Counted from the first letter of the stretch, positions 24,432-34,258 are shown. The stretch: DNA of 64,000 bases from Pseudidiomarina insulisalsae (GCF_003987065.1 NZ_PIPY01000009.1:1-64000), one strand, 5' to 3'. The notes: generated from the letters alone by a model not told the origin. Program-made: numbers and translations.

Positions 24432-27019
24432 TCAGTCGGTGTTGAGCTAACGATAAGAGACTTTTGAAAGCGCTCCAGCCAGGTAGCCACGGGCTGGGGC
24501 CGGCCATACAAAAAGCCCTGAAACTTCACACACCCCAGCTGGCGTAATGCGTCAGCCTGGGGTTGTGTTTCTACACCTTCGGCAATCACTTCCAGGACCA
24601 TACTCTCACCAAGTCCTAAAATGGTCTCGACAATCACGGCATCATTGGTGTCGGTGAGCACGTCACGGACAAAGGACTGGTCGATTTTTAACTGATAAAT
24701 TGGCAGTCGTTTGAGATACGCCAACGAGGCATACCCGGTGCCAAAGTCATCAAGCGAAAAACGCACACCTAAATTGCCTAAATGCGACATCCGCTTAATG
24801 GTGGTTTCAACGTTTTCAATCAGCATATTCTCAGTGATTTCAAGTTCCAGCCTGCCTCTGGGCACCTCGCAACGCTGCAGGCATGACGCCACATGGTCAA
24901 CAAAGTCAGGCTGGCGAAACTGACGCGGGCTGATATTTACCGCCAAATGCAGATCTTTTAACTGCGGCTCCCGCGACCACTGTTGCAACAGAATACAGGC
25001 CTGCTCCACCACCCAGTTGCCAAGTGGCACGATGAGACCGCTACTTTCAGCTACCGGAATAAACTCCGCTGGAGAAACCTCACCGAAGTCGTCGTCATGC
25101 CAGCGCAGTAACAGCTCTACACCGGCAACTTTACCCGCCACGTCGACTTGTGGCTGCAGAAAAATCTGCAACTTACGTTCGTCGATCGCGTGGCGTAGGG
25201 CCGCCTCCAGATGCACGCGCCGGTCAATGGTCTGTTGCATAGCAGGATTAAATAAACAAATAGCGCCACTACCCAGACGTTTCGCTTCACTTAGCGCGAT
25301 ATCAGCATTCTTAAGACGCTCTTCAACACCATCCTGGCTATCCGAAAACATACTAACGCCAATGCAAACATTCGCTGTATGCATGCGTACACCCAGGTCA
25401 ATGGGTTGCTGTACCGCATCGACAATTCTTTCGGCAAAGCGTCGGGCGGCCATAACTGCATTGTCACGCTTATCGCCTAGGTCTTCCAAAATAACCACAA
25501 AATCGTCTGAACCCAGTCGCGCAACACAGTCCGTTGGATCAACAACACGCTGAATGCGCGCAGCGACGCCCTGCAACAATCGATCGCCAGCCGAATGGCC
25601 CAGACTATCGTTTATGAGGTTGAAGTCGATGAGATCAAGCGCCACTACCGCGCCCTCAAAACCCGTTCGATGATAACTTACCAAAGCGTGCTCAAGCTGG
25701 TGGCTCAGTAATTTACGGTTCGCCAGGCCGGTAAGGCTGTCGTAATACGCAAGCTGGCTCAACTCTTCCTGTATCTCAATATATTCGGTGATGTCTGTGG
25801 AGATACCGCAAAGGCCGTAAATCTGATCGTTGGCATCCCACAGAGGTATTTTCACTGTTAAGAATTGGCGTTTCTGTCCGCCCTGAACCGTGTTGTGTTC
25901 TTCATCGACCAGCCGCTCACCTTTCTCAATTACCTGCTTGTCGTTGTCGCGCAAATAATCTGCGGTCGTTTCGTCAAATAGATCGTAATCTGATTTGCCG
26001 ATGATTGACGTTTCTGTTTCTCCAAACAGCTCACAGACCAGTCGGTTCGCATAGCGGTAACGAAAATCGGTATCTTTGATAAAAATGCAGGCATCGACGG
26101 AATCAAGAATGGTATTTGAGCGTTGTTCACTCTCCAACAGAGCGCGCGACTTTTTCATCACCTGATAGCGCAACAGCGCCACGCTCAAAATAGCAACTGC
26201 CAGTACCGCCAACAAAGAAGGGAGTAACCAGCCCGGCACCGGGTTGCGTGGTTCGCCTGCGTAAACGCCCCATTTTTGCATGATGTCCTGATAGGGCGAG
26301 TTCGCCTCGGCACGCCAATCAGCCAACCAGCGATCGATACGCGTCAATACCGGACGCATCGAAGGATCCGGCTTACTGGCAAAAAATAGCCGACTCGGTT
26401 GGAACATAACTGCGGTTGCAATCAGCCCGAGTTCACCCGCATGTTGATTGCCGTACAAGTGATTAACGGCAACAAAGTCAGCGCGCTCAGCAAGCACTGC
26501 GGCAAAACCTTCGTCAAAAGAGCCCACCTCAACAAAGGTAACCTCAATACCAAAATTAGCGACCCTATTTTTCAAAAATTCGCTTTGAACTGAGTCACGC
26601 AGTACTGCAATTCGGGCGCCATCGACCTCAAGCATGCTGGTCACACCTGGTCGCGATTTTGAATACAGCTGTGACCAGACATGTAGAACCGGTACTTCAT
26701 GAAAGTAAAAACGCGCATCACGCGCGTTGCTGATGGCAACATCGGGCATCAAATCGAGATTACCGTTTTCCAGCATTTGTAAACAGTTCGCCCATGCGCA
26801 GGGCACAACCTTGATCTGCCAGCCTTCACGGCGAGCAATCTCATAAAGCATGTCGCCGAATACACCAGAGAGTTGCCCGTTCTCGTCGAGCTTAACCTTA
26901 GGTGGATTCTCATAGGCACCCACGCGTAAAGGTTCCTCAGCCGCGGCAGGAGCGAAAGCGGACACAAGAACGGCTACGCAGATGAACCCTAAAACAACGT
27001 AGCGAACAACTGATGGCAT
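24428..27019 (-). CDS. Solute-binding-PAS-GGDEF-EAL c-di-GMP signalling protein
   Basis: The 863-residue protein has a signal peptide (residues 1-27), a family-3 periplasmic solute-binding domain (30-250), one membrane helix (about 258-282), a PAS domain (about 295-410), GGDEF (420-585) and EAL (600-855). The GGDEF signature reads RLGSDDF, so cyclase activity is doubtful. The EAL domain keeps ELLLRW, EITENML, DDFGTGYASL, LKID and AEGVE and looks able to hydrolyse c-di-GMP. The sensor suggests a response to a small polar ligand such as an amino acid. No transporter genes accompany it. Confidence 0.9.
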   Translation of the reverse strand: MPSVVRYVVLGFICVAVLVSAFAPAAAEEPLRVGAYENPPKVKLDENGQLSGVFGDMLYEIARREGWQIKVVPCAWANCLQMLENGNLDLMPDVAISNARDARFYFHEVPVLHVWSQLYSKSRPGVTSMLEVDGARIAVLRDSVQSEFLKNRVANFGIEVTFVEVGSFDEGFAAVLAERADFVAVNHLYGNQHAGELGLIATAVMFQPSRLFFASKPDPSMRPVLTRIDRWLADWRAEANSPYQDIMQKWGVYAGEPRNPVPGWLLPSLLAVLAVAILSVALLRYQVMKKSRALLESEQRSNTILDSVDACIFIKDTDFRYRYANRLVCELFGETETSIIGKSDYDLFDETTADYLRDNDKQVIEKGERLVDEEHNTVQGGQKRQFLTVKIPLWDANDQIYGLCGISTDITEYIEIQEELSQLAYYDSLTGLANRKLLSHQLEHALVSYHRTGFEGAVVALDLIDFNLINDSLGHSAGDRLLQGVAARIQRVVDPTDCVARLGSDDFVVILEDLGDKRDNAVMAARRFAERIVDAVQQPIDLGVRMHTANVCIGVSMFSDSQDGVEERLKNADIALSEAKRLGSGAICLFNPAMQQTIDRRVHLEAALRHAIDERKLQIFLQPQVDVAGKVAGVELLLRWHDDDFGEVSPAEFIPVAESSGLIVPLGNWVVEQACILLQQWSREPQLKDLHLAVNISPRQFRQPDFVDHVASCLQRCEVPRGRLELEITENMLIENVETTIKRMSHLGNLGVRFSLDDFGTGYASLAYLKRLPIYQLKIDQSFVRDVLTDTNDAVIVETILGLGESMVLEVIAEGVETQPQADALRQLGCVKFQGFLYGRPQPVATWLERFQKSLIVSSTPTD

Positions 27020-27110
27020 GAAGCATCCAAGTTTTGTTAAATTAGGAATCTACACCCATATAGCATAGTAGAGATTTACCTGTGCATCACAGTAACGGGG
27101 ACGGCGTTTT

Positions 27111-27683
27111 ATGTCGCACAATACCATTGCCCTGAACCAGCGCCAGCAACCTCTGGATCACCTTGAGTCGGTCTGGCTATTTGGTTACGGCTCATTAATT
27201 TATAAAGCCGACTTTCCTTATTTGCAGCGACGTCCTGCCTGCATTTGGGGCTGGCAGCGACGCTTCTGGCAGGGTTCCCATGATCACCGGGGTACGCCGG
27301 AGGCACCAGGGCGGGTCGCAACGTTAATTGAAGCGCCTGGCAAGCGTTGTGTAGGGATGGCGTATGAAGTGACCCCTGACGTTTTTTCCCACCTCGATCA
27401 TCGCGAAAAAAATGGTTACCTGCGATTTTTCACCGAACTTCAATGGCTGGACGAGGCCGACTCAGTGCAAGGGCTTGTTTACGTCGCCGGCCCCGATAAC
27501 GAAGCCTACCTGGGGCCTGCCAGTGAAGAGGAAATTGCCCGCCATATCGCCCGCTCGGAAGGGCCAAGCGGCCCCAATAGCGAATATTTGCTTAACTTAG
27601 CGAACTCGCTGCGGGAACTTGAAACTGACGACGCGCATGTCTTTGCAATTGAACGCGCATTGCTGACAGAAAAGAGCGGTTAA
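27111..27683 (+). CDS. chaC: ChaC-type glutathione gamma-glutamylcyclotransferase
   Basis: The 190-residue protein has the family start [12 protein letters not shown] and the later motifs [30 protein letters not shown] and LDHREKNGY, where the catalytic glutamate is expected. ChaC releases 5-oxoproline and Cys-Gly from glutathione in the cytoplasm. It starts at ATG 27111 without a strong ribosome binding site. Its stop shares TTAA with the convergent yjdM stop. Confidence 0.9.
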   Translation: MSHNTIALNQRQQPLDHLESVWLFGYGSLIYKADFPYLQRRPACIWGWQRRFWQGSHDHRGTPEAPGRVATLIEAPGKRCVGMAYEVTPDVFSHLDHREKNGYLRFFTELQWLDEADSVQGLVYVAGPDNEAYLGPASEEEIARHIARSEGPSGPNSEYLLNLANSLRELETDDAHVFAIERALLTEKSG

Positions 27684-28015
27684 GCTTTTTTCACAAATTC
27701 GGTTTTGAGTTTCATCGGACCAATCCCGTCGACTTTACAGTCAATGTCATGGTCGCCCTGATCGGTCAGGCGGATATTTTTTACTTTCGTTCCCACTTTC
27801 ACTACCAGTGATGAGCCTTTGACTTTCAGGTCTTTAATGACCGTTACCGTATCGCCATCCTGCAGCGAATTACCGTTTGCATCACGATAGACAGGCTGCG
27901 CCGCAACGGGCTCATTCGGCGACCATTCGTGTGCACATTCGGGACAAATTAACATTGCTCCATCTTCATAGGTGTATTCTGATGCGCAATTCGGGCAAGG
28001 AGGCAGTTGACTCAT
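27680..28015 (-). CDS. yjdM: Zinc-ribbon protein YjdM (PhnA family)
   Basis: The 111-residue protein has an N-terminal zinc ribbon ([10 protein letters not shown] ... [10 protein letters not shown]) and a C-terminal SH3-like barrel ([17 protein letters not shown]). The name PhnA survives in databases, but YjdM has no proven role in phosphonate use. It is coupled to the DUF4442 gene upstream by a TAATG junction and is the last gene of the yccF-to-yjdM run. Confidence 0.92.
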   Translation of the reverse strand: MSQLPPCPNCASEYTYEDGAMLICPECAHEWSPNEPVAAQPVYRDANGNSLQDGDTVTVIKDLKVKGSSLVVKVGTKVKNIRLTDQGDHDIDCKVDGIGPMKLKTEFVKKA

Positions 28016-28488
28016 TATTTTTTCCTGCTTGGTTTTTCGGAAATATAAATGACAATTTCGCCGCTGATCACTAAGGTACCGTCATTACGGTAGCCCTTCA
28101 CCTGTACCGGCAGATCACCTGGTTGCCAGGCGTGGTTCGGAGTTTCAGCGGTAATGCGAATGTCACTGTCGGCTTTGGCGGTGTAGTTTACCGACATTCC
28201 TTTTGGGATCCAGCGCAAATGCTTGGGAACGGTCGCTTCTGCCAGAGCTCCCATGGCCATTTCCAAACCATTACATAACGCAATGGCATGCACCGTGCCG
28301 ATATGGTTCTCGACAGCTTTGCGTTTACGAAAGCGCAACTCGCAAAAATGAGGCCGGAGCTCAGTAATTCGTGGCTTAATCGTGCGAAAATACGGCGCCT
28401 TACGGGCAAAAACAGCGCTGAATAAGCGTTGACCCAGCGGGTACCGGGTCATGTTCTGATAAAGCTTAAGTAAATAATTGTCTGCCAT
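28015..28488 (-). CDS. DUF4442 hotdog-fold protein
   Basis: The 157-residue protein is a single hotdog domain of the DUF4442 type, with [23 protein letters not shown] and [11 protein letters not shown] as the helix and active-face segments. Members resemble acyl-CoA thioesterases, but a substrate is not established. It lies 9 bp after the outer-membrane phospholipase gene and is coupled to yjdM, so a role in handling released acyl chains is possible. Confidence 0.85.
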   Translation of the reverse strand: MADNYLLKLYQNMTRYPLGQRLFSAVFARKAPYFRTIKPRITELRPHFCELRFRKRKAVENHIGTVHAIALCNGLEMAMGALAEATVPKHLRWIPKGMSVNYTAKADSDIRITAETPNHAWQPGDLPVQVKGYRNDGTLVISGEIVIYISEKPSRKK

Positions 28489-28497
28489 CGGTTATCC

Positions 28498-29427
28498 CTA
28501 AATATTCAGCAGCAGAAAACCAATACCGATGCGATTTTGGCGGTGGTTGTAATCGAGCAGGGTTTCGCCATAACCAGAGAAAATCTGAATATAAAAACGC
28601 AGTCCGTCAGGCTTGTTATGATTGACCGGGTGGGTGAAATCAAACTGCCACGAGCCACGATCCCATGACAGCTCACGGGTAATGCGAGTGAGACTATAGG
28701 TACTCACGTCATGGCGCCACGAGAACCGATTTTCGAAATTGCCGCGATAACGCACCAGATTAGGGTTGTCGTCATCATCGCCGGTCTCATTTACGCGCTG
28801 CTTATACGTTGTTTCCCACAATACGTTGCCCCATTGCACCGCGCCGCCGAAATGAAAGTAATTCCAGCTGCGCGAGGAAGGCTTACGTTGGCCATTGGAC
28901 TCATGCGCAAAACCAAACTTCGCAAAGCGTACTTGTGCGGGCCCGGGAATAAAGTCGAGTTCTTCTGTCCATGGCAACACATAGAACACGTCGGGGTTAT
29001 AGTTTGTACTGCGAAACGGCGATGAGTCATCGCTGTTCCATGCCTGCCATAATGAGGTCTGCGTGTAAGACACCCATAAGTCACCGTTAGGTAACAGCAG
29101 GTTCTCGAATAGCTTGGTGCGCAATGAGATCTGTAGCTTCACCTCGTTCGGCTTGTAGCTCTCTAGCCGCTCTGAGGGCCCCCGCGTGGGCGACTCGGGT
29201 TGCACATTAATATCGGAGCTGTGATGAACCGGTAAAATAAAGTTTGGCTTATAAGTGCGTAGCTCAAACACACCACGTTTGTGCTCCTCGTCAAGCTCCC
29301 AGAACCGAGCAACCAGGTCTTCGGTGCCAAACTCTTCCCAGGTCAGATCTCGCTCCTGTGCGCCAGCGCTCAGTGGCAATGCCGCCACTACAAAAAAACC
29401 GCAAAGCAGCGACACTACGCGGCTCAT
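28498..29427 (-). CDS. pldA: Outer-membrane phospholipase A (PldA)
   Basis: This beta-barrel protein has about 309 residues and a signal peptide ending in SAGAQ. The OMPLA catalytic triad segments are present: AHESNGQ (His and Ser) and RSWNYFHF (Asn). The barrel ends in FLLLNI. It hydrolyses phospholipids misplaced in the outer leaflet after membrane damage. The frame is open to 29505, but ATG 29427 has a GGAAAG site and starts the signal peptide. It begins one base after the stop of the upstream oxidoreductase gene. Confidence 0.9.
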   Translation of the reverse strand: MSRVVSLLCGFFVVAALPLSAGAQERDLTWEEFGTEDLVARFWELDEEHKRGVFELRTYKPNFILPVHHSSDINVQPESPTRGPSERLESYKPNEVKLQISLRTKLFENLLLPNGDLWVSYTQTSLWQAWNSDDSSPFRSTNYNPDVFYVLPWTEELDFIPGPAQVRFAKFGFAHESNGQRKPSSRSWNYFHFGGAVQWGNVLWETTYKQRVNETGDDDDNPNLVRYRGNFENRFSWRHDVSTYSLTRITRELSWDRGSWQFDFTHPVNHNKPDGLRFYIQIFSGYGETLLDYNHRQNRIGIGFLLLNI

Positions 29428-29428
29428 G

Positions 29429-30460
29429 TCAGCTTTCCTTATACCGATCAACGAGATCTGCTCCGCACAGTTTTGCCGGGGTGTAATAGCCGCCTTCCAC
29501 TTCATGTTCCTGCACCCAAAGAGCTACGTCGACCGCGCCGCGACTGGTAAGCTTATAGCCATTCATCACTTTTATCTGCTTGCTTACCACCTTACCGGCC
29601 ACGTTTTTTGCTTCACCCCAAACATAGGTGACCGCTTCTTCTAGCTGCTTTTCGCTCGGCCCGGGCGGTTGCTGCTCGACTTTCTTTTCCAGCCAGTTTT
29701 TGACCCAACCCAAACGCAACAACCAGCGTACGTAATTTAACCGACGTAAGCGCTTGACGAGTTTTGGTGAAGCCGGAATATAGACCTCAATGGAACCGAT
29801 ACCCGTGGTGTAATATGCAGTTGCGACATCACCCCAGGGAATGGTCATGGCCAGCTTCTCACCATTACCGAAGTCAATTTTCCGGGTTTTGTAAGCCAGT
29901 GGCACGGTCACGATCTCGCCTTTACGGCGAACAGCACCGCCTTCGCCAAGGCGTCGCACGCTCGTCTTAGCCGTACCGCGGCTCATCCGCGAAGCAGAGT
30001 CAAAGCCAAGTGTCAGCTGAATCGCATCGGGTAGTTCTTCTTTCAACTGGGCCGCAATGCAGTCGGTGGGAATAACATCGAAGCCAACGCCCGGACACAA
30101 AATAATGCCGGCAAGCTTAGCTTCTTCATGCTTGCTATGCGCCAGTTCAAACACTGCCAGCTCACCGGTAATGTCCAGATAATGCGTACGCGTTGCAATG
30201 CAGGCGTCCATCATTGGCTCAGCAGTTACTTCAAAAGGACCCGCACAGTGCACTACCACTTGTTGCTCCGCCAATGCCTGACGTAAGGCCACAGTATCTT
30301 CCAGATCAACCACCTGAAAGGGCAAATCGAGCCGCTCAGCGACTTTTTTGAGCTTGCTCTCATTACGCCCTGCCAGTAGCGGCTTTTCACCTCGCTCCTT
30401 GGCGTACTCTGCTACCAGCTCACCGGTGTAACCATAGGCACCATATATCATCCACGACAT
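29429..30460 (-). CDS. Saccharopine dehydrogenase-like NAD(P)-binding protein
   Basis: The 343-residue protein has an N-terminal Rossmann fold (YGAYGYTGELVAEYA) and the domain pair of the saccharopine-dehydrogenase-like group that includes trans-acting enoyl reductases. Features include VVHCAGPFEV, THYLDITGE and GVGFDVIPTDC. It is probably not a lysine-pathway enzyme; a lipid or polyketide reductase role is more likely given its neighbours pldA and DUF4442. It follows yccF by 20 bp. Confidence 0.82.
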   Translation of the reverse strand: MSWMIYGAYGYTGELVAEYAKERGEKPLLAGRNESKLKKVAERLDLPFQVVDLEDTVALRQALAEQQVVVHCAGPFEVTAEPMMDACIATRTHYLDITGELAVFELAHSKHEEAKLAGIILCPGVGFDVIPTDCIAAQLKEELPDAIQLTLGFDSASRMSRGTAKTSVRRLGEGGAVRRKGEIVTVPLAYKTRKIDFGNGEKLAMTIPWGDVATAYYTTGIGSIEVYIPASPKLVKRLRRLNYVRWLLRLGWVKNWLEKKVEQQPPGPSEKQLEEAVTYVWGEAKNVAGKVVSKQIKVMNGYKLTSRGAVDVALWVQEHEVEGGYYTPAKLCGADLVDRYKES

Positions 30461-30480
30461 ATCAGTTTGCTCCTTCCAAA

Positions 30481-30939
30481 TTAGTTTCTGCGCACTCTAT
30501 CGACATATTCTTCAGCGTTTTTTTGCCGTGCTGCCTGCGCAACTTCTTTCGGTACCACCGTTTGGCCAATCGGTAATAAGGCGATTCCCGCCAATTTAAC
30601 ATGCTGTATGCCAAACGGGATGCCAATGATAATAATGAACATACCGATAGCAGTAATGAGATGACCTAAGGCCAGCCACCAGCCAAAGAAAATCAGCCAC
30701 AAGATATTGCCGATGGAGCCGAAGATGCCCGTGCCTATATCACCATTTTGCGTCAGTTCACGGCGATTAATGGCTTCATAACCAAACGGCCAGAACGCAA
30801 AGCGACCAATAACAAAGCACGCCCTTGCCCAGGGAATACCAACAATTGAAATAAATGCAATGAGTCCGGCTAACCACCAGCCGAGACCCATCACCAGACC
30901 ACCAAAAATAAACCAGAGAATATTACCAAGCAGCGCCAT
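30481..30939 (-). CDS. yccF: YccF-domain inner-membrane protein
   Basis: The 152-residue protein has two copies of the YccF motif. Each has a membrane helix followed by GIPWARACFVIGRFAFWPFG (first) or GIPFGIQHVKLAGIALLPIG (second). Function is unknown; E. coli YccF is an inner-membrane protein of the same type. It heads the five-gene minus-strand run toward yjdM and is divergent from the BON lipoprotein gene. Confidence 0.88.
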   Translation of the reverse strand: MALLGNILWFIFGGLVMGLGWWLAGLIAFISIVGIPWARACFVIGRFAFWPFGYEAINRRELTQNGDIGTGIFGSIGNILWLIFFGWWLALGHLITAIGMFIIIIGIPFGIQHVKLAGIALLPIGQTVVPKEVAQAARQKNAEEYVDRVRRN

Positions 30940-31086
30940 CTTTAATTGCCTCGCATGATTGATTTTATACTTAACTACTTTCGCACAGTTCCAGCCTAAC
31001 GCAAATCTACCGTAAATAATCTCGCAAATTTGTTAAATTTGACTACATTTAAGAGCGAAGTTAACGCAAAAACAGGGGGTTATTAA

Positions 31087-31572
31087 ATGAAAAGCATGAA
31101 TCGTCTCGCTTTGCTCGCCTTATTTTCCAGCCTGACGCTGGTCGCTTGTGGCCAAGGTGGTCAACAGTCAGCAGAAGATCAGTCCGAGCAAACGATGGAG
31201 CAAACTGAAGAAACTACCAATGACATGGCTAATGAAGGGGAAGATGCTGCTGAAACGGGCGCTGAAGCCACTGAAGGTGCCTGGGAAGAAACCAAAGATG
31301 CTGCAGGTGAGGCCTGGGACGAAACCCAGCAGGCGGCAGCAGAGGCAGGTGACTTTCTAAGTAATGCAGCCATTACCGCCCGGGTAAAAGCAGCTTTAGC
31401 AGACGCCGCCCAAGTCGACGCGATGAATATTAATGTAGAAACCGTTGATGGTGTGGTCGTCTTAAGTGGCGTGGTCGCCAGCGAAGATATTGCTGAACTC
31501 GCCGCCCAAATCGCAGCGGGCGTCGAAGGCGTGAAATCTGTTGAGAATGATATTGAAGTACAGAGCTACTAA
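31087..31572 (+). CDS. BON-domain lipoprotein
   Basis: The 161-residue protein has a type II signal peptide with lipobox LTLVACG, an acidic low-complexity linker rich in Glu, Ala and Thr (about residues 25-90) with repeated WEETK/WDETQ motifs, and one BON domain at the C terminus (AAITARVKAALAD to VENDIEVQSY). BON domains bind phospholipid surfaces, and proteins like OsmY or DolP act in envelope stress. The acidic linker probably spans the periplasm. It ends 42 bp before a strong terminator. Confidence 0.88.
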   Translation: MKSMNRLALLALFSSLTLVACGQGGQQSAEDQSEQTMEQTEETTNDMANEGEDAAETGAEATEGAWEETKDAAGEAWDETQQAAAEAGDFLSNAAITARVKAALADAAQVDAMNINVETVDGVVVLSGVVASEDIAELAAQIAAGVEGVKSVENDIEVQSY

Positions 31573-31614
31573 ACTCCGCACTTTAACGCTAGTTTTAAAC
31601 TTTTAAGCCAACCG

Positions 31615-31648
31615 ATCCGTATTCAGTTTTGCTGAATACGGATTTTTT
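31615..31648 (+). terminator. Terminator directly upstream of yghU
   Basis: ATCCGTATTCAG / TTTTG / CTGAATACGGAT forms a perfect 12-bp stem followed by a run of T (31643-31648). It ends the BON lipoprotein transcript, but the yghU ribosome binding site begins only a few bases later. Confidence 0.92.
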
Positions 31649-31661
31649 ATGGAGACATATC

Positions 31662-32513
31662 ATGAGCGATAGCACTTATGAGCCACCAAAGGTATGGAAG
31701 TGGGACAAAGAAAGTGGCGGCAAATTTGCCAACATTAATCGCCCCGAAGCTGGTCCTACGCATGAAAAGGAATTGCCGCTTGGCGAGCATCCACTGCAGC
31801 TTTATTCATTGGCCACTCCAAACGGAGTGAAAGTTACCATTATGCTCGAGGAGCTGCTCGAAGCGGGTTACAAAAACGCGGAATACGATGCGTTTCCCAT
31901 TGATATCAGTGAAGGAGATCAGTTCAGCAGTGGTTTTGTGGAGATTAATCCGAATTCGAAAATTCCGGCACTTTTAGATCGCAGTACACAGCCTGCCATA
32001 CGTGTATTTGAGTCAGGATCAATCCTGCTCTACCTGGCTGAGAAGTTTAATGCCTTTTTACCAACCGAACCGGCGCGACGTACCGAGACGCTGAACTGGC
32101 TGTTCTGGCAAATGGGCGCAGCACCTTTCTTGGGCGGCGGCTTTGGCCATTTCTATGCTTATGCACCGGAAAAATACGAATACCCGATCAATCGCTACAC
32201 CATGGAAGTGAAACGGCAATTTGACGTACTTGATCGTCAGCTGGCCGCGCACAGGTTTATCGCCGGTGACACCTATACCATTGCCGATATGGCGATCTGG
32301 CCCTGGTACGGAGCGGTAGTTAATAACGAAGCCTATGACGCAGCAGAGTTTTTACAGGTACACGACTACAAGCATGTCGTGCGCTGGGTAAATGACATCG
32401 GCCAGCGCCCGGCGGTGAAGCGCGGTCGCCTGGTGAACCGTGTCTGGGGAGATGAGGACGAGCAAGTACCTGAGCGGCATAGCGCCAGCGACTTTGTTGG
32501 GAAAAAATGTTAA
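31662..32513 (+). CDS. yghU: Glutathione S-transferase YghU
   Basis: This protein of about 283 residues has the long YghU N-terminal extension (YEPPKVWKWDKESGGKFANINRP), then a thioredoxin domain (HPLQLYSLATPNGVKVTIMLEE) with the TPN motif, and a helical GST domain. E. coli YghU binds two glutathiones and has disulfide-bond reductase activity. The in-frame ATG at 31629 falls inside the terminator stem-loop, so ATG 31662 behind GGAGA is chosen. It ends with GKKC. Confidence 0.92.
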   Translation: MSDSTYEPPKVWKWDKESGGKFANINRPEAGPTHEKELPLGEHPLQLYSLATPNGVKVTIMLEELLEAGYKNAEYDAFPIDISEGDQFSSGFVEINPNSKIPALLDRSTQPAIRVFESGSILLYLAEKFNAFLPTEPARRTETLNWLFWQMGAAPFLGGGFGHFYAYAPEKYEYPINRYTMEVKRQFDVLDRQLAAHRFIAGDTYTIADMAIWPWYGAVVNNEAYDAAEFLQVHDYKHVVRWVNDIGQRPAVKRGRLVNRVWGDEDEQVPERHSASDFVGKKC

Positions 32514-32581
32514 AAAATATAATTGACAAATAATTTCTTAACAACTAGTTGTTAAATTTTATCTCTAAAGAGGCACGGCCA

Positions 32582-34258
32582 ATGAGCCTGGCGCAACTGC
32601 TTTTTCGAAAGTACACCCCGGTGCAGCGATTCATTGTTGTTGCGCTACTTATGCTGGCGGTCGCGGCAGTTACCTTGCTGGTTTGGGCTACCGGTGGTAT
32701 CAAGTACGTGTACTCGCACTCCATGTACATTCCAATTGCTATCGCCGGAACGGTCTTCGGCTATAAGGGTGCGATTGTCTTCGCTTTAGTGGGCGGCTTG
32801 GCTTTAGGTCCTTTTATGCCTATCAGTACCGAAACCATGGAAATGCAAAAGACAATCAACTGGATGTATCGTTGCTTTTATTTTCTTGCCGTTGGCCTGC
32901 TTTCAGGGCTTGCCATTGACACCAGTCGCCGTTACATCAGGCGCTTGGAACGTATGACCAATCATGACCCGGTGACCGATTTACCCAATTGCAAAGCACT
33001 GATCGAGCGTCTGAATTTTTTACGAACAAAATCCAGAACCCACCAACCATATAAGCGCGGGTTTTTAGTCATTTGCAGTATTGATAACAGTATGGAGTTG
33101 CGCTCAGCATTCGGTTTTACCGTTATCGATTCGATTATCGAAGACTACGCACATTCACTGGCTGCCATGCCTAAGTATCGCCCCGAACTATATCGTATTC
33201 ATGCCAATCAGATCGCTGGTTTATTCCACCAGATTGAAGATGAGCAAATAGATGATCTGATGTCGACATGTTTGGCTACGGTGAAAGAAAACGCTAACTT
33301 CGGCGATCTATGGGTTTACGTTGAACGTCATCTGGGAGGTGTACGGCTTAACGGTAATGAGCCCGACCCGATTAAAACCATACAACACGGTGAAATCGCG
33401 ATTGCCCGCGCCAGCGAACGTATGCTTGATTCTTTTATCTATACTCCCGAAGTCGGTGAAGATATCAGCAAACATTTGGCGCTGATGGCCGATGTCAGTG
33501 ACAGCATCGATCGCGGCGATTTTGTCATGCATTATCAACCCAAAATTAATTTATCCAATAACACAATCATCGGCGCCGAAGCACTGATCCGTTGGCACCA
33601 CCCCACCATAGGCTGGATTCCTCCCAATCAGTTTATTCCCTTTGCCGAGCGCAGTACTTTAATTTTGAAAATTTCGGAATTTGTACTTCATGAAGTCATT
33701 CGGCAAACCGCAGCATGGCAACAGCAAGGCATTTACATAAAAGTTGCGATTAATATTACCGGACATGATTTGCTACGTCCCGGCTTCTCTCAGATGCTGT
33801 TTGATCTGCTGCAGCATTACCACGTGGATGGTAGCTTTATTGAGCTTGAAATTACCGAAGGGACGCTTATTGAGGATATGGATGACCTTATCGTCAAACT
33901 GCTGAAATTAAGCAAAGCTAAAATCACCGTCTCTATTGATGACTTCGGTACCGGGTACTCCTCATTGCAATATCTCTACAAGCTGCCAGTTTCACTACTA
34001 AAAATCGACCAGATTTTTGTCAAAAACCTGCCTGACGATCAGGGTGCTGCAAATATTTGTGCAGCGGCGATTGTGCTGGCTCATAAGATGGGTATTAAAG
34101 TTCTAGCTGAGGGCATTGAATCAAAACAACATCTCCGGAGCTTACGCGAGCTGGGTTGCGATTACGGGCAAGGTTACCTAATCTGTAAGCCAAAAAGCGC
34201 CGACGACTTTATCAACTGGTATCAGGACTATATGAGCGATGAACAATCAGTGGGATGA
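32582..34258 (+). CDS. Membrane-anchored EAL c-di-GMP phosphodiesterase with degenerate GGDEF
   Basis: The protein has about 558 residues. A membrane sensor of four to five helices (residues 15-125) leads to a GGDEF-like domain in which the catalytic loop is absent (YRIHANQIAGLFHQ). An EAL domain from about 300 follows, with EALIRW, EITEGTL, DDFGTGYSSL, LKID, AEGIE and GQGYL all conserved. It therefore probably degrades c-di-GMP, with the GGDEF part serving as a regulatory or GTP-sensing unit. The start at 32582 is preferred over 32549 for its AGAGG site. It overlaps the methyltransferase gene by 20 bp. Confidence 0.88.
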   Translation: MSLAQLLFRKYTPVQRFIVVALLMLAVAAVTLLVWATGGIKYVYSHSMYIPIAIAGTVFGYKGAIVFALVGGLALGPFMPISTETMEMQKTINWMYRCFYFLAVGLLSGLAIDTSRRYIRRLERMTNHDPVTDLPNCKALIERLNFLRTKSRTHQPYKRGFLVICSIDNSMELRSAFGFTVIDSIIEDYAHSLAAMPKYRPELYRIHANQIAGLFHQIEDEQIDDLMSTCLATVKENANFGDLWVYVERHLGGVRLNGNEPDPIKTIQHGEIAIARASERMLDSFIYTPEVGEDISKHLALMADVSDSIDRGDFVMHYQPKINLSNNTIIGAEALIRWHHPTIGWIPPNQFIPFAERSTLILKISEFVLHEVIRQTAAWQQQGIYIKVAINITGHDLLRPGFSQMLFDLLQHYHVDGSFIELEITEGTLIEDMDDLIVKLLKLSKAKITVSIDDFGTGYSSLQYLYKLPVSLLKIDQIFVKNLPDDQGAANICAAAIVLAHKMGIKVLAEGIESKQHLRSLRELGCDYGQGYLICKPKSADDFINWYQDYMSDEQSVG

